Positions 33,697-45,075 are shown, counted from the stretch's first letter. The stretch is DNA of 64,000 nucleotides from Cephalotus follicularis (GCA_001972305.1 BDDD01000916.1:393124-457123), one strand, 5' to 3'. Notes: generated by a model from the letters alone, not told the origin. Numbers and translations: made by a program.

Positions 33697-34553
33697 CAGT
33701 AGAACTACTTGTGCTCTTAACAGCATAACCATTTCATACTTAGTTCTTCCACTTGATAGGTCCTATCAACCCTCCTTCAAATGACTATTCGTGGATTCTC
33801 ACAGTCACTGAATTATACACCAACTGGGTTGAAGCCTATGCGCTTCGAAAAACTACATAGGCTATTATTGCTTTTTTCATCAAAGAACGGATAATTTGTA
33901 GGTTTGGCATCCCAAGGCGCATCTTATCAGATAATGACACACCCTTCATGAATAAAAATGTTAGAGAGATGTTAGAACCCTATAGGATTCATAATGTGAA
34001 ATCCACACATTATTATCCTAGGGGGAACAAGCAAGCAGAGGCTATTAACAAGACTTCCTATTCCCAAGGATTTGTTAGATATCTCCTTTATGCACTTTAG
34101 ACTTATTGCACATCTAAGAGGGGTGTTATAGAGGAAACCCCCTTTTCATTAATTAGTCTATGGTGCTGAGGCTGTTATCCTAGAAGAAATCAAAGTCCCT
34201 TCAGCAAGAATCATCTCAACAGCAAAACTAGAACTTGACAGAGAAACAGAGTTGGAAGCTTTAGAAGAGCAAAGGCAGTTTGCTCAAGATAAAATGCATA
34301 TGTATACAAAGAGGATCACTAAAGCCAACACCAACATAGTGCACCCTGGAGTTTTTAAAGAAGGAGACTTAGTCATGAAGATTGTTGATTACGTAAGAAG
34401 GAGCGAAGTTGCTTGAAAATTTGTGCCTAATTGAGAATGTTCCTACTTGATTAAAAAGATTAGTGAGAGCGGTTGTTATAAGATTATGGATGTACGATAA
34501 GAGGTGGAACTGCCACCAATCAATCTAAAGAATAAAAAGAAGTATTATGTATG
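33697..34553 (+). pseudogene. Tat integrase catalytic core and C-terminus
   Basis: The frame reads IGPINPPSNDYSWILTVTEL, FIKERIICRFGIPRRILSDN (second Asp), HYYPRGNKQAEAINKT (Glu), SLVYGAEAVILEEIKVPSAR and a C-terminal region ending near 34553. The position of the first catalytic Asp before LIGPI reads His, so the triad is incomplete. Several stops occur, and part of the segment after NKT is missing. Confidence 0.8.
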
Positions 34554-34833
34554 ATAAAGAGAAGCAAACAGCAAATGAACCATTCGAAAACAATACTATT
34601 ATTTCAAAAATAATACTATTATTTCATCAAATATCCAGAGTGGTACATCGCAAGAGCACACAAAAAAAAATGAAAAGATCTCCTATAGAGATGTGAGATA
34701 TTTGGTGGCTTGAAAATCCTCAAATTCTTGAAAAAACTAATTAACATCCAATCCGGGGCAAACCCCCTTAGTTTCATTGGGAGCTTCCTAACCTCTTCCT
34801 TAAGATCAGAGAACTGGACTGCTCCCAGCTCCC

Positions 34834-35052
34834 TTAAGCCATCTTATAAGCGTCGAAGTGCTTCTGGGATGCATCCAACAGGTCATCCATGGCCGCTGTG
34901 ATCTTCTGTGCCGTGGAAAGACACCTCTCTTGGCTTTCCACCTGGCCCTTAGAAAAGGCCAAGTCTTTCCTAGCCCTTTCAAGCTTTGTTGAAGAATACA
35001 ACTCCTTCATCCGACTCAGTTCTTTTTCTGCCCAATTGGAAGGCTCTGACAT
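34834..35052 (-). CDS. Small antisense coiled-coil ORF with its own TATA box
   Basis: Seventy-two codons plus stop, starting MSEPSNWAEKELSRMKELYS. The rest is a charged helix (ERARKDLAFSKGQVESQERC) with likely coiled-coil character. I prefer this start to the upstream Met at 35094 because a TATA box (35137-35146) lies about 90 bp upstream, which puts the upstream Met only a few bases from the expected cap site. The ORF lies on the strand opposite to the Tat genes, between integrase and 3' LTR. Its family is unknown. It resembles the coiled-coil tails of the neighbouring antisense gene and might be a separate exon of it. Confidence 0.4.
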   Translation of the reverse strand: MSEPSNWAEKELSRMKELYSSTKLERARKDLAFSKGQVESQERCLSTAQKITAAMDDLLDASQKHFDAYKMA

Positions 35053-35136
35053 TGTATAATTCCTTGAAGGTTTTGGAGAGGAATGAAAAGCCAAAAAGAA
35101 TAAGGGAAGATGAGAACTGATAAAGGCAGATCAACT

Positions 35137-35146
35137 CTATATATAC
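35137..35146 (-). promoter_or_regulatory. TATA box for the small antisense ORF
   Basis: The minus strand reads GTATATATAG, followed by about 85 bp of CT-rich leader and then the ATG at 35052. Placement is right for a plant core promoter. Confidence 0.4.
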
Positions 35147-38100
35147 AAGAAAAGAGTCCCTCGAATAATGAAGAATATTTAATACGGACTCTGTACCTTC
35201 TCAAAGAATATTAAATGTGTACGCTTGGAATTCTCAAGGAATTTTGAACGAGGGAATGATCATATACACTCTAGACTCTTAATGGGACTCGTACATTTAA
35301 TTCCTAGTGGGACTCACGCACTTTGCAAAGCCTCTACGTATTTGAGTTTGCTAATAAGACTCTTATCTAATCAAGAGTCCAATCCTACCAGGTATTAATC
35401 ATTTTCATTAAACCATTGGTTAGGTAGCAGCATCACGAATGATCGATTTGGTCCTCATTAAGACCTGACATGAGTCGTATTTTATTAAAGTATAAAGATC
35501 TTGAAATAAGGAAAGGGGAGTACTTCATTGATGGCAAAAAATCTCAAGTACACAGAATGGGCCCAAGAACATTTATACACTATATTGAGCCTAAAAACTC
35601 AGGACTTAAAGGTGTGTCCTGAGATACAACATTCTCCTCTCTTTCTCTAGATCTTTCAAAATCGCTATTGACTCATTTATCGAGGCATTCACTCCGGCGA
35701 GATCCTCTTGAAACTTCTCGATGTCCCTTTTGATCCGCACCTTGTCACTCTCAAGGGATCTTATATCATTAAGGCACACAACTTTTAAGTTTCTTCTTTT
35801 GAATGCAACAAAGATCCTATTAATACCCTCATTCACCCAAAGAACATTGAATCTAAATGCTTGGACAAGATCCCTGTAGGCCTTAAGCATATCTTCAACG
35901 TCATTAGAATTACAATTCAAGCTGTTAGTGGTAAAGATCCCAAGCAATAATTGTCCCAAAAAGTTGAAACCTATCGTACTTGCGTATTGCCTCAAAAGAA
36001 CAAAATGCACAATTAACCCATATTTGTCTTCTGCCTTTTTAGGGAGGGGAAGCCATCACTCATCAACTTCAAGGCCTTGGGTCGATTGGACATTAGGAAT
36101 GACGCTCTTGTCCTCACCAACAGCAGTTGCACATGCCAAGGTATGTCCTATGGGGTCTGAAAGGGTATTGCTCATGAGCACCTCGACAGAGGGTTTAATA
36201 AGTTTCAAAGGCACAATGGGGCCTGCTCCCTCTACCTCTTCCCCCTCGACAACTCTTTGAGGCTCCTCAAGGATTTCCTTTTCCTATATGAAATCAACAA
36301 GGTAAATAAATAAAGAAAAATAAGGAAAGCCAAAGGAAAAATAAACACAGAAAGAATAATACAGGAACAAAGGCTCGAGAACTGATTACCTGTGTCCTCC
36401 AAGAAGGTAAACTTGACACTCAAAGAATCCAAAGGACTTGTAGCATAGGAAAATAAGTACACAGCCTCAAATGCTAATCATCTTACCCAAGTTGTCGCCA
36501 TACACTTCTCTCCGAGCATGGAGAGCCTTGACTCGCCTTCCAGTGTACTCCTTGAGGTATTCAACGGTTGGGAGTAATTTGTATTCAATGGCTGGGTGTA
36601 CAAAGGCTCTGGGATATCAAAATCTAAAGAGGAACTAAACACTTTTGCAACTGTGAAAAGTAAAGCATTTATGTATGAACACGTTTTCTCAGAGGAAAAT
36701 CTACATACAAAATATATATACAAAGAATGGAACCTTGATCAGAAAAAGGACAAGGAGCATTAGCGCTTTCAGGAGACACATTTGGGGCACCTTCCTCCAA
36801 CGTCGCAGATGCTTTTTTGCTTATCCTAACAAGGGGGCCGCTTACTCTTTTTCCTCAATTACTAATGCCATAGGGCGCTGACACAACAAAAGATAAGAAA
36901 TAAGTGTATCAGTATTTACAAAATATTGAAAAAGAAGGAGAGAAGATGAATGAAGGTAAGCTACCTCAACAACCTTCGCAGATCTGCTGGCAATGGGGTC
37001 AGCTCTCTTGGCTGCATGCTTCTTAGTCTCCCTCTGCTAAGGCCTTTAGCGTTGTGCTTCTTGGGTGCAGAAGGATCACGAATTACAATACCCCTTAGAC
37101 CTTGGGGGCTTTGAATCTTTCTCTTTGAAGAAGGGGAGGATGCCATGGCTTCATATTCTTCTCCTACCTTTGTCTCTACTTCTGCAACTCCAGCAACCAA
37201 TGATTTTGGGGGTAGCCATAAGTCCAGGTCACCCACAAGCACTTTCAAGGTCGTAGGAATATCCACATCCATAACCATGAAAGCCTCGAAGGTCATAAGG
37301 ACTAAATGCCAGAATTTTAACCACGAAGGGGCTACTCTACCCACTCTTTATTTTCCAGGGAAAGTGAACTCAAGTGCTTATGGAAATGCATTTAAATACA
37401 TTTGGTGATGAAATTTGTCAAGCATATGATTTATGTCATCTGACCAAGGAGTATATGGGTGCAACCCCTGGTCGAATCCAAACTCGCGAGCCACTAGGGG
37501 GGAGAATATACCAATGCATCAAATGTATTCCCCAATGACTGAGTTGTGGTTTCTTCAACCACAACCAACACATGACCTAGAAAAATGCCTGAACCATTTC
37601 TCGGTCAAAAAGTTGATGACAAAACCCCTAGCTTTAACATCCTCAACACCCTATCAGTATGAGAGTAATAGATCACTATCTTGAATTTGCCTGTGTCATC
37701 GATATAGGGATGGAAGTAGAACTTGCTCTTGTATTCAACACTTCTTTAACATTCTTGGACTTCCTCAGCCTCGATCATCTTATGGCTTGCCCATTGTTCA
37801 CCCTTTCCACAAGCCTATCCAAGTTTGAAAGCTACTCCCACATGAAGATTTGGAAGAAGGCGGTGTCAACAAAAGACAAATGAACTTATCTTCCTGTCAC
37901 ACCCCGCTTGCATTAACGACATACAACATGGCAATTTAACAGATATCCAGCTTATACAGAGAACGATAAAATTTAAAACTTTTAAACAGACATCAAACTT
38001 GCGGAAGCATTTACATATAAGCTGAAAGCAAACGGAACCATGCGTCCCATACCACATGATTCCCACAACATCCACGGTCAAACATTGTTAAAAAGCCCAC

Positions 38101-39114
38101 AAGCGGAGCATGATCCAAAAGTCGATACAAAACCACGTTAAACATTAGTACATAATCCAAAGTACAATATGTTAACACAATGCTTTACAAAACACATAAA
38201 GTATAAAACTCCGTCACTTCACTGTTCGATACAACCATGCTCGGCGATATCCAAAACGCAGCATCAATCTGCAACAGTAGGGGGTTAGCCTTTGTCCTCA
38301 CTCGGCCAAAGTCATAAAAACAACATAAGATCAATAAAACCAAAGTATGAAAGCAGCATGATGCAGTACATACTATATCTCGATGCATATATATAAATAT
38401 AGATATGCATATGCCAAAACATGATGTCACGATATCACAGTAATCACGATGTCACAATATCACAATGCACGGTCTCAAACAAGTCCAAAGGACTACACAA
38501 TACTCGGTTCACGGTTCACGGTTCACGGTGGGTACGAAGAGCATCGCCAGCTCCTGGCCCCATCGTCGTACATCCCGACATCGGCCCCGACTCCGGACGG
38601 CACGAAGCAGGTCACAATACAGTAAGTCACCCAGCCAACTCATGGCCCCTGAGTCGACCCGACCACTAGTCATCGCTGGCATCTCTGCCACGCAACTAGT
38701 ATGGCCACAATCAAAATCACAATCAGCAATCACAGTCAAGCTCAATCACAATCGCAATCATCTCGATGCTCAAAACAGTTTTCCAAGTAGTTTATAAAAC
38801 AAAATACCTGAAAACAAACTCATTTTCACGATGTCACGGTTCTCGGTTCTCAATATCACAAAACTCAGTTCACGGTATTTTTGGAAGTCCTTTTTACGGT
38901 TCAAAAATATATATTTCTCAAAACATACATTTTCGTGTAAAGTAATGATTTTTCATTAAACTACAATGCACTTCCAGAAAGTTGATATAACAGTTCAAAC
39001 TCAATAATCACAATACTCAAAACAGTCTATAAAGCTTCACGAAGCAAAACATCACAATACACGATGCATACATACGTTCACGGGCAAAACAGGCCCTAAC
39101 AGTGGGCTGCCTCC

Positions 39115-39425
39115 CACTGGCAGTCGGTTGTTCCCCTCAAAGCAGTCGGATGCCCAACCCAGGCAGTCGGATACACAACCAGGCAGTCGGCTGTCTATCT
39201 AGACAGTCGGCTGCTCACACTTGACAGTCGGCTGGCCCTCAGGACAGTCGGTTGTCCACACCCCGACAGTCGGCTGCTGCCCTACAGCAGTCGACTACAC
39301 AACCTCTGCAGACATTTTCCTGGAGACGAACATGGGTAGTCGACTGGCCTCCCTAGTACAGTCGGCTGGACCCATAGGCAGTCGACTGTCCAACACGGGC
39401 AGTCGGCTGGATTCTGCAGCAGGTG
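39115..39425 (-). repeat. CAGTCGGCTG array 1 in element D
   Basis: About 13 copies of CAGTCGG(C/T/A)TG or CAGTCGACT, the first six spaced 21-22 bp apart (39120 to 39226). The spacer bases are not conserved. It is the same motif and period as in the copia 2 LTR. Confidence 0.85.
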
Positions 39426-39939
39426 TAAAAATCAGCAGCTAAAACAGCCACAATCACACACCCAACACAGCCCAAAATAACACATTTATGTAATAACACA
39501 TTCCAAGCTCACAGTATAACATAAACATGCATTTTATTCCATCAAAAACATTAACAATTGAAATTACGTTGCAAAAACGACTTCCCCCTACCTTAGAACT
39601 CCAAGTTAGGAGCTGTAATCCACCTCTTTAAGTCCAAATCCGAGGCCCTTGCACCCCCAACACGTCCAGCAACCTTCAACAGGTCCGAACCTCCACTGTC
39701 AAGCCTCCAAGCTTCCACGGTTCAACACACAAGCTCCGTATCCTCAACACACACACACACACTTTCACTTATAAACTCACAAACACTCTTGAAATCATAG
39801 AGAATAATGGAGATGGAGGAGAGAAAAGCTGTGTTTTATGGAGTGGAACCCGGCCCCTCACTGTCATCTGCCATAAAAAGCCAACACACCTCACTTTTGT
39901 CACTTAAAGGCTGACAGCACGTGGGCTGTCTGGCGCATG

Positions 39940-40080
39940 GCAGTCGACTGCCTTGGCTTGGCAGTCGGCTGTTTCTACCGATACTCCCACCAGCCGGCTA
40001 CTTCTCCCCAGCAGCTGGCTGCCACGCCTCAGCAAGGGATCCAGTCGGCTGCCTCCTTGTGGCAGTCGGCTGCCCCTGCA
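39940..40080 (-). repeat. CAGTCGGCTG array 2 in element D
   Basis: Six further copies, including CAGTCGACTGCC, CAGCCGGCTA and CAGTCGGCTGCC, close to the element's terminus at 40215. Confidence 0.8.
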
Positions 40081-40645
40081 CAAAACACACCAACAACACA
40101 CTTTCTTGTAACTTTCAACACACAAAAGAGGGAAAACACGGTTCTCATTAACACGAGGTGTAAAATTACATTGGAAAAGCAATATTACACATTAACGAAA
40201 ACACCGGGCATTACACTTCCTTTTGAGCCCTCCATTTCTTCTCAGTATTGATCCAGGCTCTCGTAGAGTGTGCCCAAGAAAGCATGATCCAAACCAAAGC
40301 TTATCCCTCTGGCTAACTTTGAAGCTAAAAGAAGTACCAATCAACTCACTCCATCTTGGGGACTCTTAGGGAAAATGTACCTTGATAACCATATGGCTAA
40401 GAAGGTAGCGAGCTCTAATTCTGTTATGAAGCCGTTAGCTTCATAAGATTTGTTATTCTTATCCACTTTCTTCAAGAAGTAACGGATTCAACTATTAAAA
40501 AAGGGGTGTATAAGGGGACCTGAGGGCGCTGCTTTACCTTAAGGGATTATACGAGAACAACGTTTCCCAGCCATTGTGATTAGACAGAAAAAATCTTCTA
40601 CCTACTTTTGCTTAGCTTCTCTAAGCTCAATTTTAGAAGGCCCCA

Positions 40646-42003
40646 TGTTCACGAATTTTGAATATTTTAAATTTATACCGCAAGTGCACGGTTGTGCAGT
40701 AATGGTTCGAACGCTAGGAAACAAACTAAATTAATTTTAATCTATCCAACCTAGGCGAAGTATACGATCTTTGAAAGAATATTAAACTAACAGGAATAAC
40801 GCATACAAAATTATTAATTATCAAAGCAGAATATAAACTGAATAAAATATGCAAGATAAAATCGGTTTTGGAATATAGAAACTCACCATATATTATATTG
40901 AAAAACTCACTTACTTGAATGATCAAACCTTGGTAACCAACGACAGTTAGGTCGATACGGAGTGCGACTGTGATGACAAATCGTATGAGTAGTCATGCTA
41001 GGTCGGAGTGTGGGAGCGGCGACAAATCGTATGAGTAGACATGCTATGTCTATACGGAGTGTGTTCAACGTGACAAACTGTATGAGTAGACTCCATTGAT
41101 TGCGTTGAAAACAATTCATTGAGCTACTTTCATATTCACCGACAAGATGCTTGTGGATTTTAATCAGACAGACAAAGTGTGTGTGAAAGCAGAAAATTGA
41201 AGAACAAATCAAAACTGTAATGATTTTTATTAATGGAGTTGAATCAATATAATATAGGTTTTATTCTAATCCTAAAAACTTTAAAAGTTTAACTACAATA
41301 CATTGAATTAAACTAAGAAATTAAGCAAGAAGAAGGAGACGGCTGTTGTCGAAGAAGTCGATTTTTTTTTCTTTCTCACTGCCGCCCGTTCTCGTTTTTT
41401 TCTTCTTCTATTTATACTCCTCCTTCATAAAACCTACGTCCTAAATAGCACAGGTCCACGCATGAGGTGTATAGGAAGCATGAATGGGGTGGAGATGTAT
41501 GCATGGGCTCCTGGCGCATGGATTGCTACATGTGGATACGCTGCACATGAAATCGGAGGCTGATGTCATCAAACTTTGCAATTTTCTATAATGAGGCGTG
41601 AAAAAAATTGATACATGCATGGGAGATGTATCATGATGTAGGCATGGGGCTTCAAATGATTCAACATTGCTTTTCTTGTGATATCTTTTCATCGGAGCTT
41701 CAGAATGAATCAGCCCAAGAACTAAAATTGCTCCAAATAATTTTATGAACAAAATGAGTCTAATATTCAATATTTTCTGAGCTTTAAATTTTGACTTCTC
41801 TTACTTAAGTGAGTCTACTTTTGAACCGATTTTTGACTTCAAACCATTTAACTTGAAAATTAGCATTTTAGCTTCATTTTCTATTATTCCACAATAATAA
41901 ACGTAATACCTAAAAATCAAATAAACACAATCACAGTAGTCTATTTCAAGCATAAAAATATCATAAATAAATCATAAAAACTAACACATTTTTATGCTAA
42001 ACA
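40646..42003 (-). mobile_element. Solo LTR, family S, copy 3 (1358 bp)
   Basis: On the minus strand it begins TGTTTAGCATAAAAATGTG and ends CAAAATTCGTGAACA. The flanks CCCCA and CCTCA match at four of five. A minus-strand TATAAATAG box lies near 41408-41420. It lacks the GCGTCGACGC cluster of copies 1 and 2; the equivalent U3 place holds GCATG-rich DNA (41455-41660). It interrupts the antisense plant-mobile-domain gene. Confidence 0.8.
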
Positions 42004-42692
42004 CCTCATTTTCCCAAGTAGAGGGAGGTGGTACAACACCATGACGTCCTTCAGAGTAACAGTGAAATATCTCAGGCTGTTACGAAAGTGTGTGTCTGAG
42101 AACACCACCAGCTTATTAGGGCATTCATGCTATATTTATCTGGGAACATATCCAAATCACGGTACAATGTCACTACATATTTTATACCAACAAGATCTAT
42201 CTTGGATTTGTATTTGCTCAAGATATAGTCAGTCCACTCTTTCTAACTACTATATGGACGACTGTGGGAGGCAAACTCAACCTGAGAAAGGGGGAAGTCC
42301 CCCATCTCGTGTCAAAGATGAAGGATAGCTCCAGGATGAGGAATGTTAACCCTAGGGCACTCGTTTATCGGAAACAAAAAGGTCTCAATGGAGGTAAAAG
42401 GAAACGGTGTGGTGATTCGAAGCTTCACCTCCTCCCAAAAACTATTCACACACAGTGGGACATTTTTTCAAGTAGATTGAGGAGGAATCTCTGGAGCCTT
42501 CCTTGAGCCATCGGTCATAGAATGTGAAAGCACGAGAGAAGTCGTTTGTGTCTGATTGAAAGAAAACGTATTTGGAGAAACAAGACTAAGTAAGCAAGAT
42601 GCAGAAGACATCACAAGATGAAACTCGAAAGTCTTGGGTTGTTCTCTAGTTAGATATGTAATGGAAAAAGTGAAAGAGAAAGTGGTAAAATT

Positions 42693-42701
42693 CTATTTAT
42701 A
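42693..42701 (-). promoter_or_regulatory. TATA box upstream of the antisense plant-mobile-domain gene
   Basis: The minus strand reads TATAAATAG, followed by a CT-rich leader and then the first recognisable codons of the antisense gene near 42512. Spacing and order fit a plant promoter. Confidence 0.45.
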
Positions 42702-43089
42702 ATGCCAAAAGTATCGAGATAACCAAGAGTCACAAATTAAAGGGATCGTGCAATTTGGTGGCTCGAAACTACCATTGTAATCGTGAGTTGTAAAAAGTTG
42801 TGTGACACGTGACGTAAATATCACCATGTAAAATGCTTAGTATTCTAACATAAAGGTTGTTGGGACTCACAAAGGGATGTTTGTGTGATGATAAAGAAAC
42901 AGGCGCTCTGATATTATGAAGTGGCGACATTTTCATCAAAGAATCAAATAGTGAAAAGAAAAAATATATGATATCATCACAAGAAGAAAGAAGGACAATA
43001 TACAGGAAATTTCATTTCATTCATAAAGTTTATTATAGAGGAAGGCAATCGCCCACAAGACAAAAAAAATACATGGCTAGAAATAAAAT

Positions 43090-43757
43090 AAAAATACAAA
43101 CTATCAAGGGCCACACAACGCTGCTGCATCGGCAAGATTTTCGTGAATATGCACCAAACTCTCTTCCAAACCACTAAAAAGTCCTTCTATATCAACACCA
43201 GGACAAGATTCCTTAATTGCCCTCTTCACACCCACTATGTCCAGACAACGCAGTAAGTTCTCAGCATCACAGATGGCTCATTCTCCATTCATCAGTTTCT
43301 TTTGGTAAACCTCAAGAATCTACTTTGAAAAGGTGAGCATATTATCGGTAGCAATAAGCTTTTCTTCCTTGTGCTCCAGTTCTTATCACACCAGTGATAG
43401 TGTCTCACGAGTGGCATTAAGCTCCTAGGAAAGGTTCCTATTAGCCATTTTTACTTTCTGGTTTAGAACAAGAAGAGCTTGAGTGGTATACAACAAACAC
43501 TTTATGGGTAGATAGCAATAGAGTCCTTTTTCCTTTATACTAAAGGAAGTAATGCTACGATTTTCAAGGGTGATAAGTATGATGACGATTGCATTACTCG
43601 ATACAGCATAATATCCAAGACAAGTGGCATGGATATATTTAATCAAGTCACATGACCTTTGACCAAGAAGACGCTTTGAATTTCGGTACAAGGGAAAGAC
43701 ATTTTGTTTGGACTCCAAGTATGGCATAATGATGTGCTTGGAACATTCAACCATCAT
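43090..43757 (-). pseudogene. Second antisense coiled-coil remnant
   Basis: Minus-strand fragments in three frames read LVLNQKVKMANRNLS, LEHKEEKLIATDNMLTFSK and ENLLRCLDIVGVKRAIKESC, then GLEESLVHIHENLADAAAL, ending near 43120. This is a coiled coil with a conserved-looking tail, lying upstream (minus strand) of the plant-mobile-domain gene's promoter. It therefore seems to be a separate gene or the C-terminus of a second antisense copy. Confidence 0.45.
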
Positions 43758-43760
43758 GAT

Positions 43761-43772
43761 CCAAGGGGCTAA
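43761..43772 (+). other. Polypurine-tract position of the Tat element
   Basis: CCAAGGGGCTAA lies immediately before the 3' LTR. It is only partly purine, so the tract is degenerate. Confidence 0.4.
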
Positions 43773-44847
43773 TGTTTATACACGAAAGTCGAATATCACA
43801 AAGCCCCATATTGGTTTGAGAGAGTGGTCAATATGCATTCTGGGTTTCTCAAAGACTATTTTGTCATGCACCTCCATAAATGAGCCATGAGCAACATTCA
43901 GGAGCACCTTGATGCTCTCTATGAGTATTATCACTACATTTATCTTTTGGAACATAGATTCCTACCCTCAGGGAGGCGTTAATCCTAAATTCTCTTGAAA
44001 GGTAGATTCCCGCTACAATGGGGCTTCGATCCTAGATTCAACATGACTACATAAGATCAACACGGTGCCTCTATGTGTTCAGGATTACACCATAAAGGTA
44101 GAAAGTGCCTTGTCATGTTCATAGTAGGCCTGACTTACATTATGAACCGTGGGAGACGTCCCATGTACCTTGTCAAGTTCTTTCCATAAGGAATTGAGGG
44201 AACTGGCCACGAGTAGTTACTCATGTGCCCTGGTACTTTGCCCTAGGAACTTAAACAGAGTTCTAAAGGGCGCTTCATAGCTACGAGCTCGAAACAACCA
44301 TAAATGATCTTCTCACTTAGTGACTTAGTTAAGTATTTGAAACTTTCATAAATGCTCTTCTTACTTAATTGTCTCAGGGATCCTTATCAAGGGTCTTGGC
44401 TTGGTGGCTATAAGGGTAAGCTAGCTCTGCAGTGCGTTTTATCTTAAGATAAATCGCGTGTACCTATTTTCTAGGGATAGAGTTTGATCATGAATTAAGT
44501 GTTGATAACGTTTCGGCATAATCATGATTCTACTTCCGTAAATGACTAAGATCCTAGTTGATTAATCCTGATAAGGATTATGCTCATTTTGGGATAATTT
44601 TTCTGTAACTAAAAACGGAGGATAAAAGTCTATATAGATAAAGGCTTCTAGGGTTATAAAGGAAAGGACATCCAACGGAGCCGAGAAACACAACACCAGT
44701 GATCTCTATTCCAAACTCTAAAAACCTTTAAGAAAATACTCATTTTTTCCCCTCAACCTCTCTCAACAATCATCGTTGCTCTTGCTGGTTTCGTACTTAA
44801 CTGTCTATTCTCAACACCCAGTTCTCTTTGAAAAACGTACTAAAACA
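43773..44847 (+). repeat. 3' LTR of the Tat element
   Basis: It begins TGTTTATACACG and ends GTACTAAAACA, and aligns end to end with 15273-16373. A TATA-like GTCTATATAGATAA lies near 44629. It is followed by target-duplication copy ACTAT. Confidence 0.85.
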
Positions 44848-44852
44848 ACTAT

Positions 44853-45067
44853 GCAATGTTAAATATGTGTTATGATTCCTATGAAGTATGAAATGATACA
44901 GATTTTTATAAGTAAAATTTTATACTTTAGAATGTTTTAACTGCAACAAAATTGTCAAAAAATAATTAATAAAAAATTAAATAATTTAATAATCAAGCAA
45001 TCAAACATCTAAAAACTCTAATTGTTATATAACTTTCTTCAGCTACGTTTGGTGCTGCTTTTCGGCT
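44853..45067. other. AT-rich spacer, no gene seen
   Basis: Short unique-looking AT-rich DNA between the Tat element and the MITE at 45076. Confidence 0.5.
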
Positions 45068-45075
45068 GTCTAAAC

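Larger units (their letters stand above)
37895..40215 (-). mobile_element. LTR-like element D (2321 bp) with perfect target duplication
   Basis: The plus strand begins TGTCACACCCCGC and ends ACACCGGGCATTACA. CTTCC occurs exactly on both sides (37890-37894 and 40216-40220). TG...CA termini and a 5-bp duplication indicate an LTR-retrotransposon family, probably as a solo LTR. There is no coding frame. Orientation is taken from the left-window relative, which ends CGGGCGTGACA. It interrupts the antisense plant-mobile-domain gene. Confidence 0.75.
35600..42540 (-). pseudogene. Antisense plant-mobile-domain / coiled-coil gene, decayed and split
   Basis: Pieces in order on the minus strand: MTDGSRKAPEIPPQST and more at 42510-42004; then 40645-40216 with LELATFLAIWLSRYIFPKSP and LASKLARGISFGLDHAFLGT, a clear plant mobile domain; then 37894-37400 with FSPLVAREFGFDQGLHPYTP; then 37344-36961 (a basic Ser/Lys/Arg-rich region); then 36480-36000; then a coiled coil at 36010-35606 (ESDKVRIKRDIEKFQEDLAG). 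Splice-like sites occur at 36388/36283 (ACAG|GTAATC, CATATAG|GAAAAG) and 36966/36880 (GAG|GTAGCT, GTGTCAG|CGCC). Two LTR-type insertions (37895-40215, 40646-42003) interrupt it. Antisense extra ORFs are known in Tat elements. The product's role is unknown. Confidence 0.6.
15273..44847 (+). mobile_element. Ty3-gypsy (Tat-type) retrotransposon inflated by nested insertions
   Basis: The two LTRs (15273-16373 and 43773-44847) align over their whole length. The flanking 5-mers AGTAT (15268-15272) and ACTAT (44848-44852) match at four of five. The internal order is primer site, gag, protease, reverse transcriptase, RNase H, a second RNase H, integrase, then antisense ORFs. A second RNase H after the first is the hallmark of the Tat lineage. 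Four LTR-type insertions, one MITE and a composite copia block interrupt it. Coding parts contain stops and frame changes throughout, and the LTRs are well diverged, so it is old and inactive. Confidence 0.85.

Noticed and set aside
38465..38797. Arg/Ser-rich plus-strand frame in element D
   Set aside because: Derived from CACGGT-type short repeats in non-coding element DNA. No homologous domain could be recognised.
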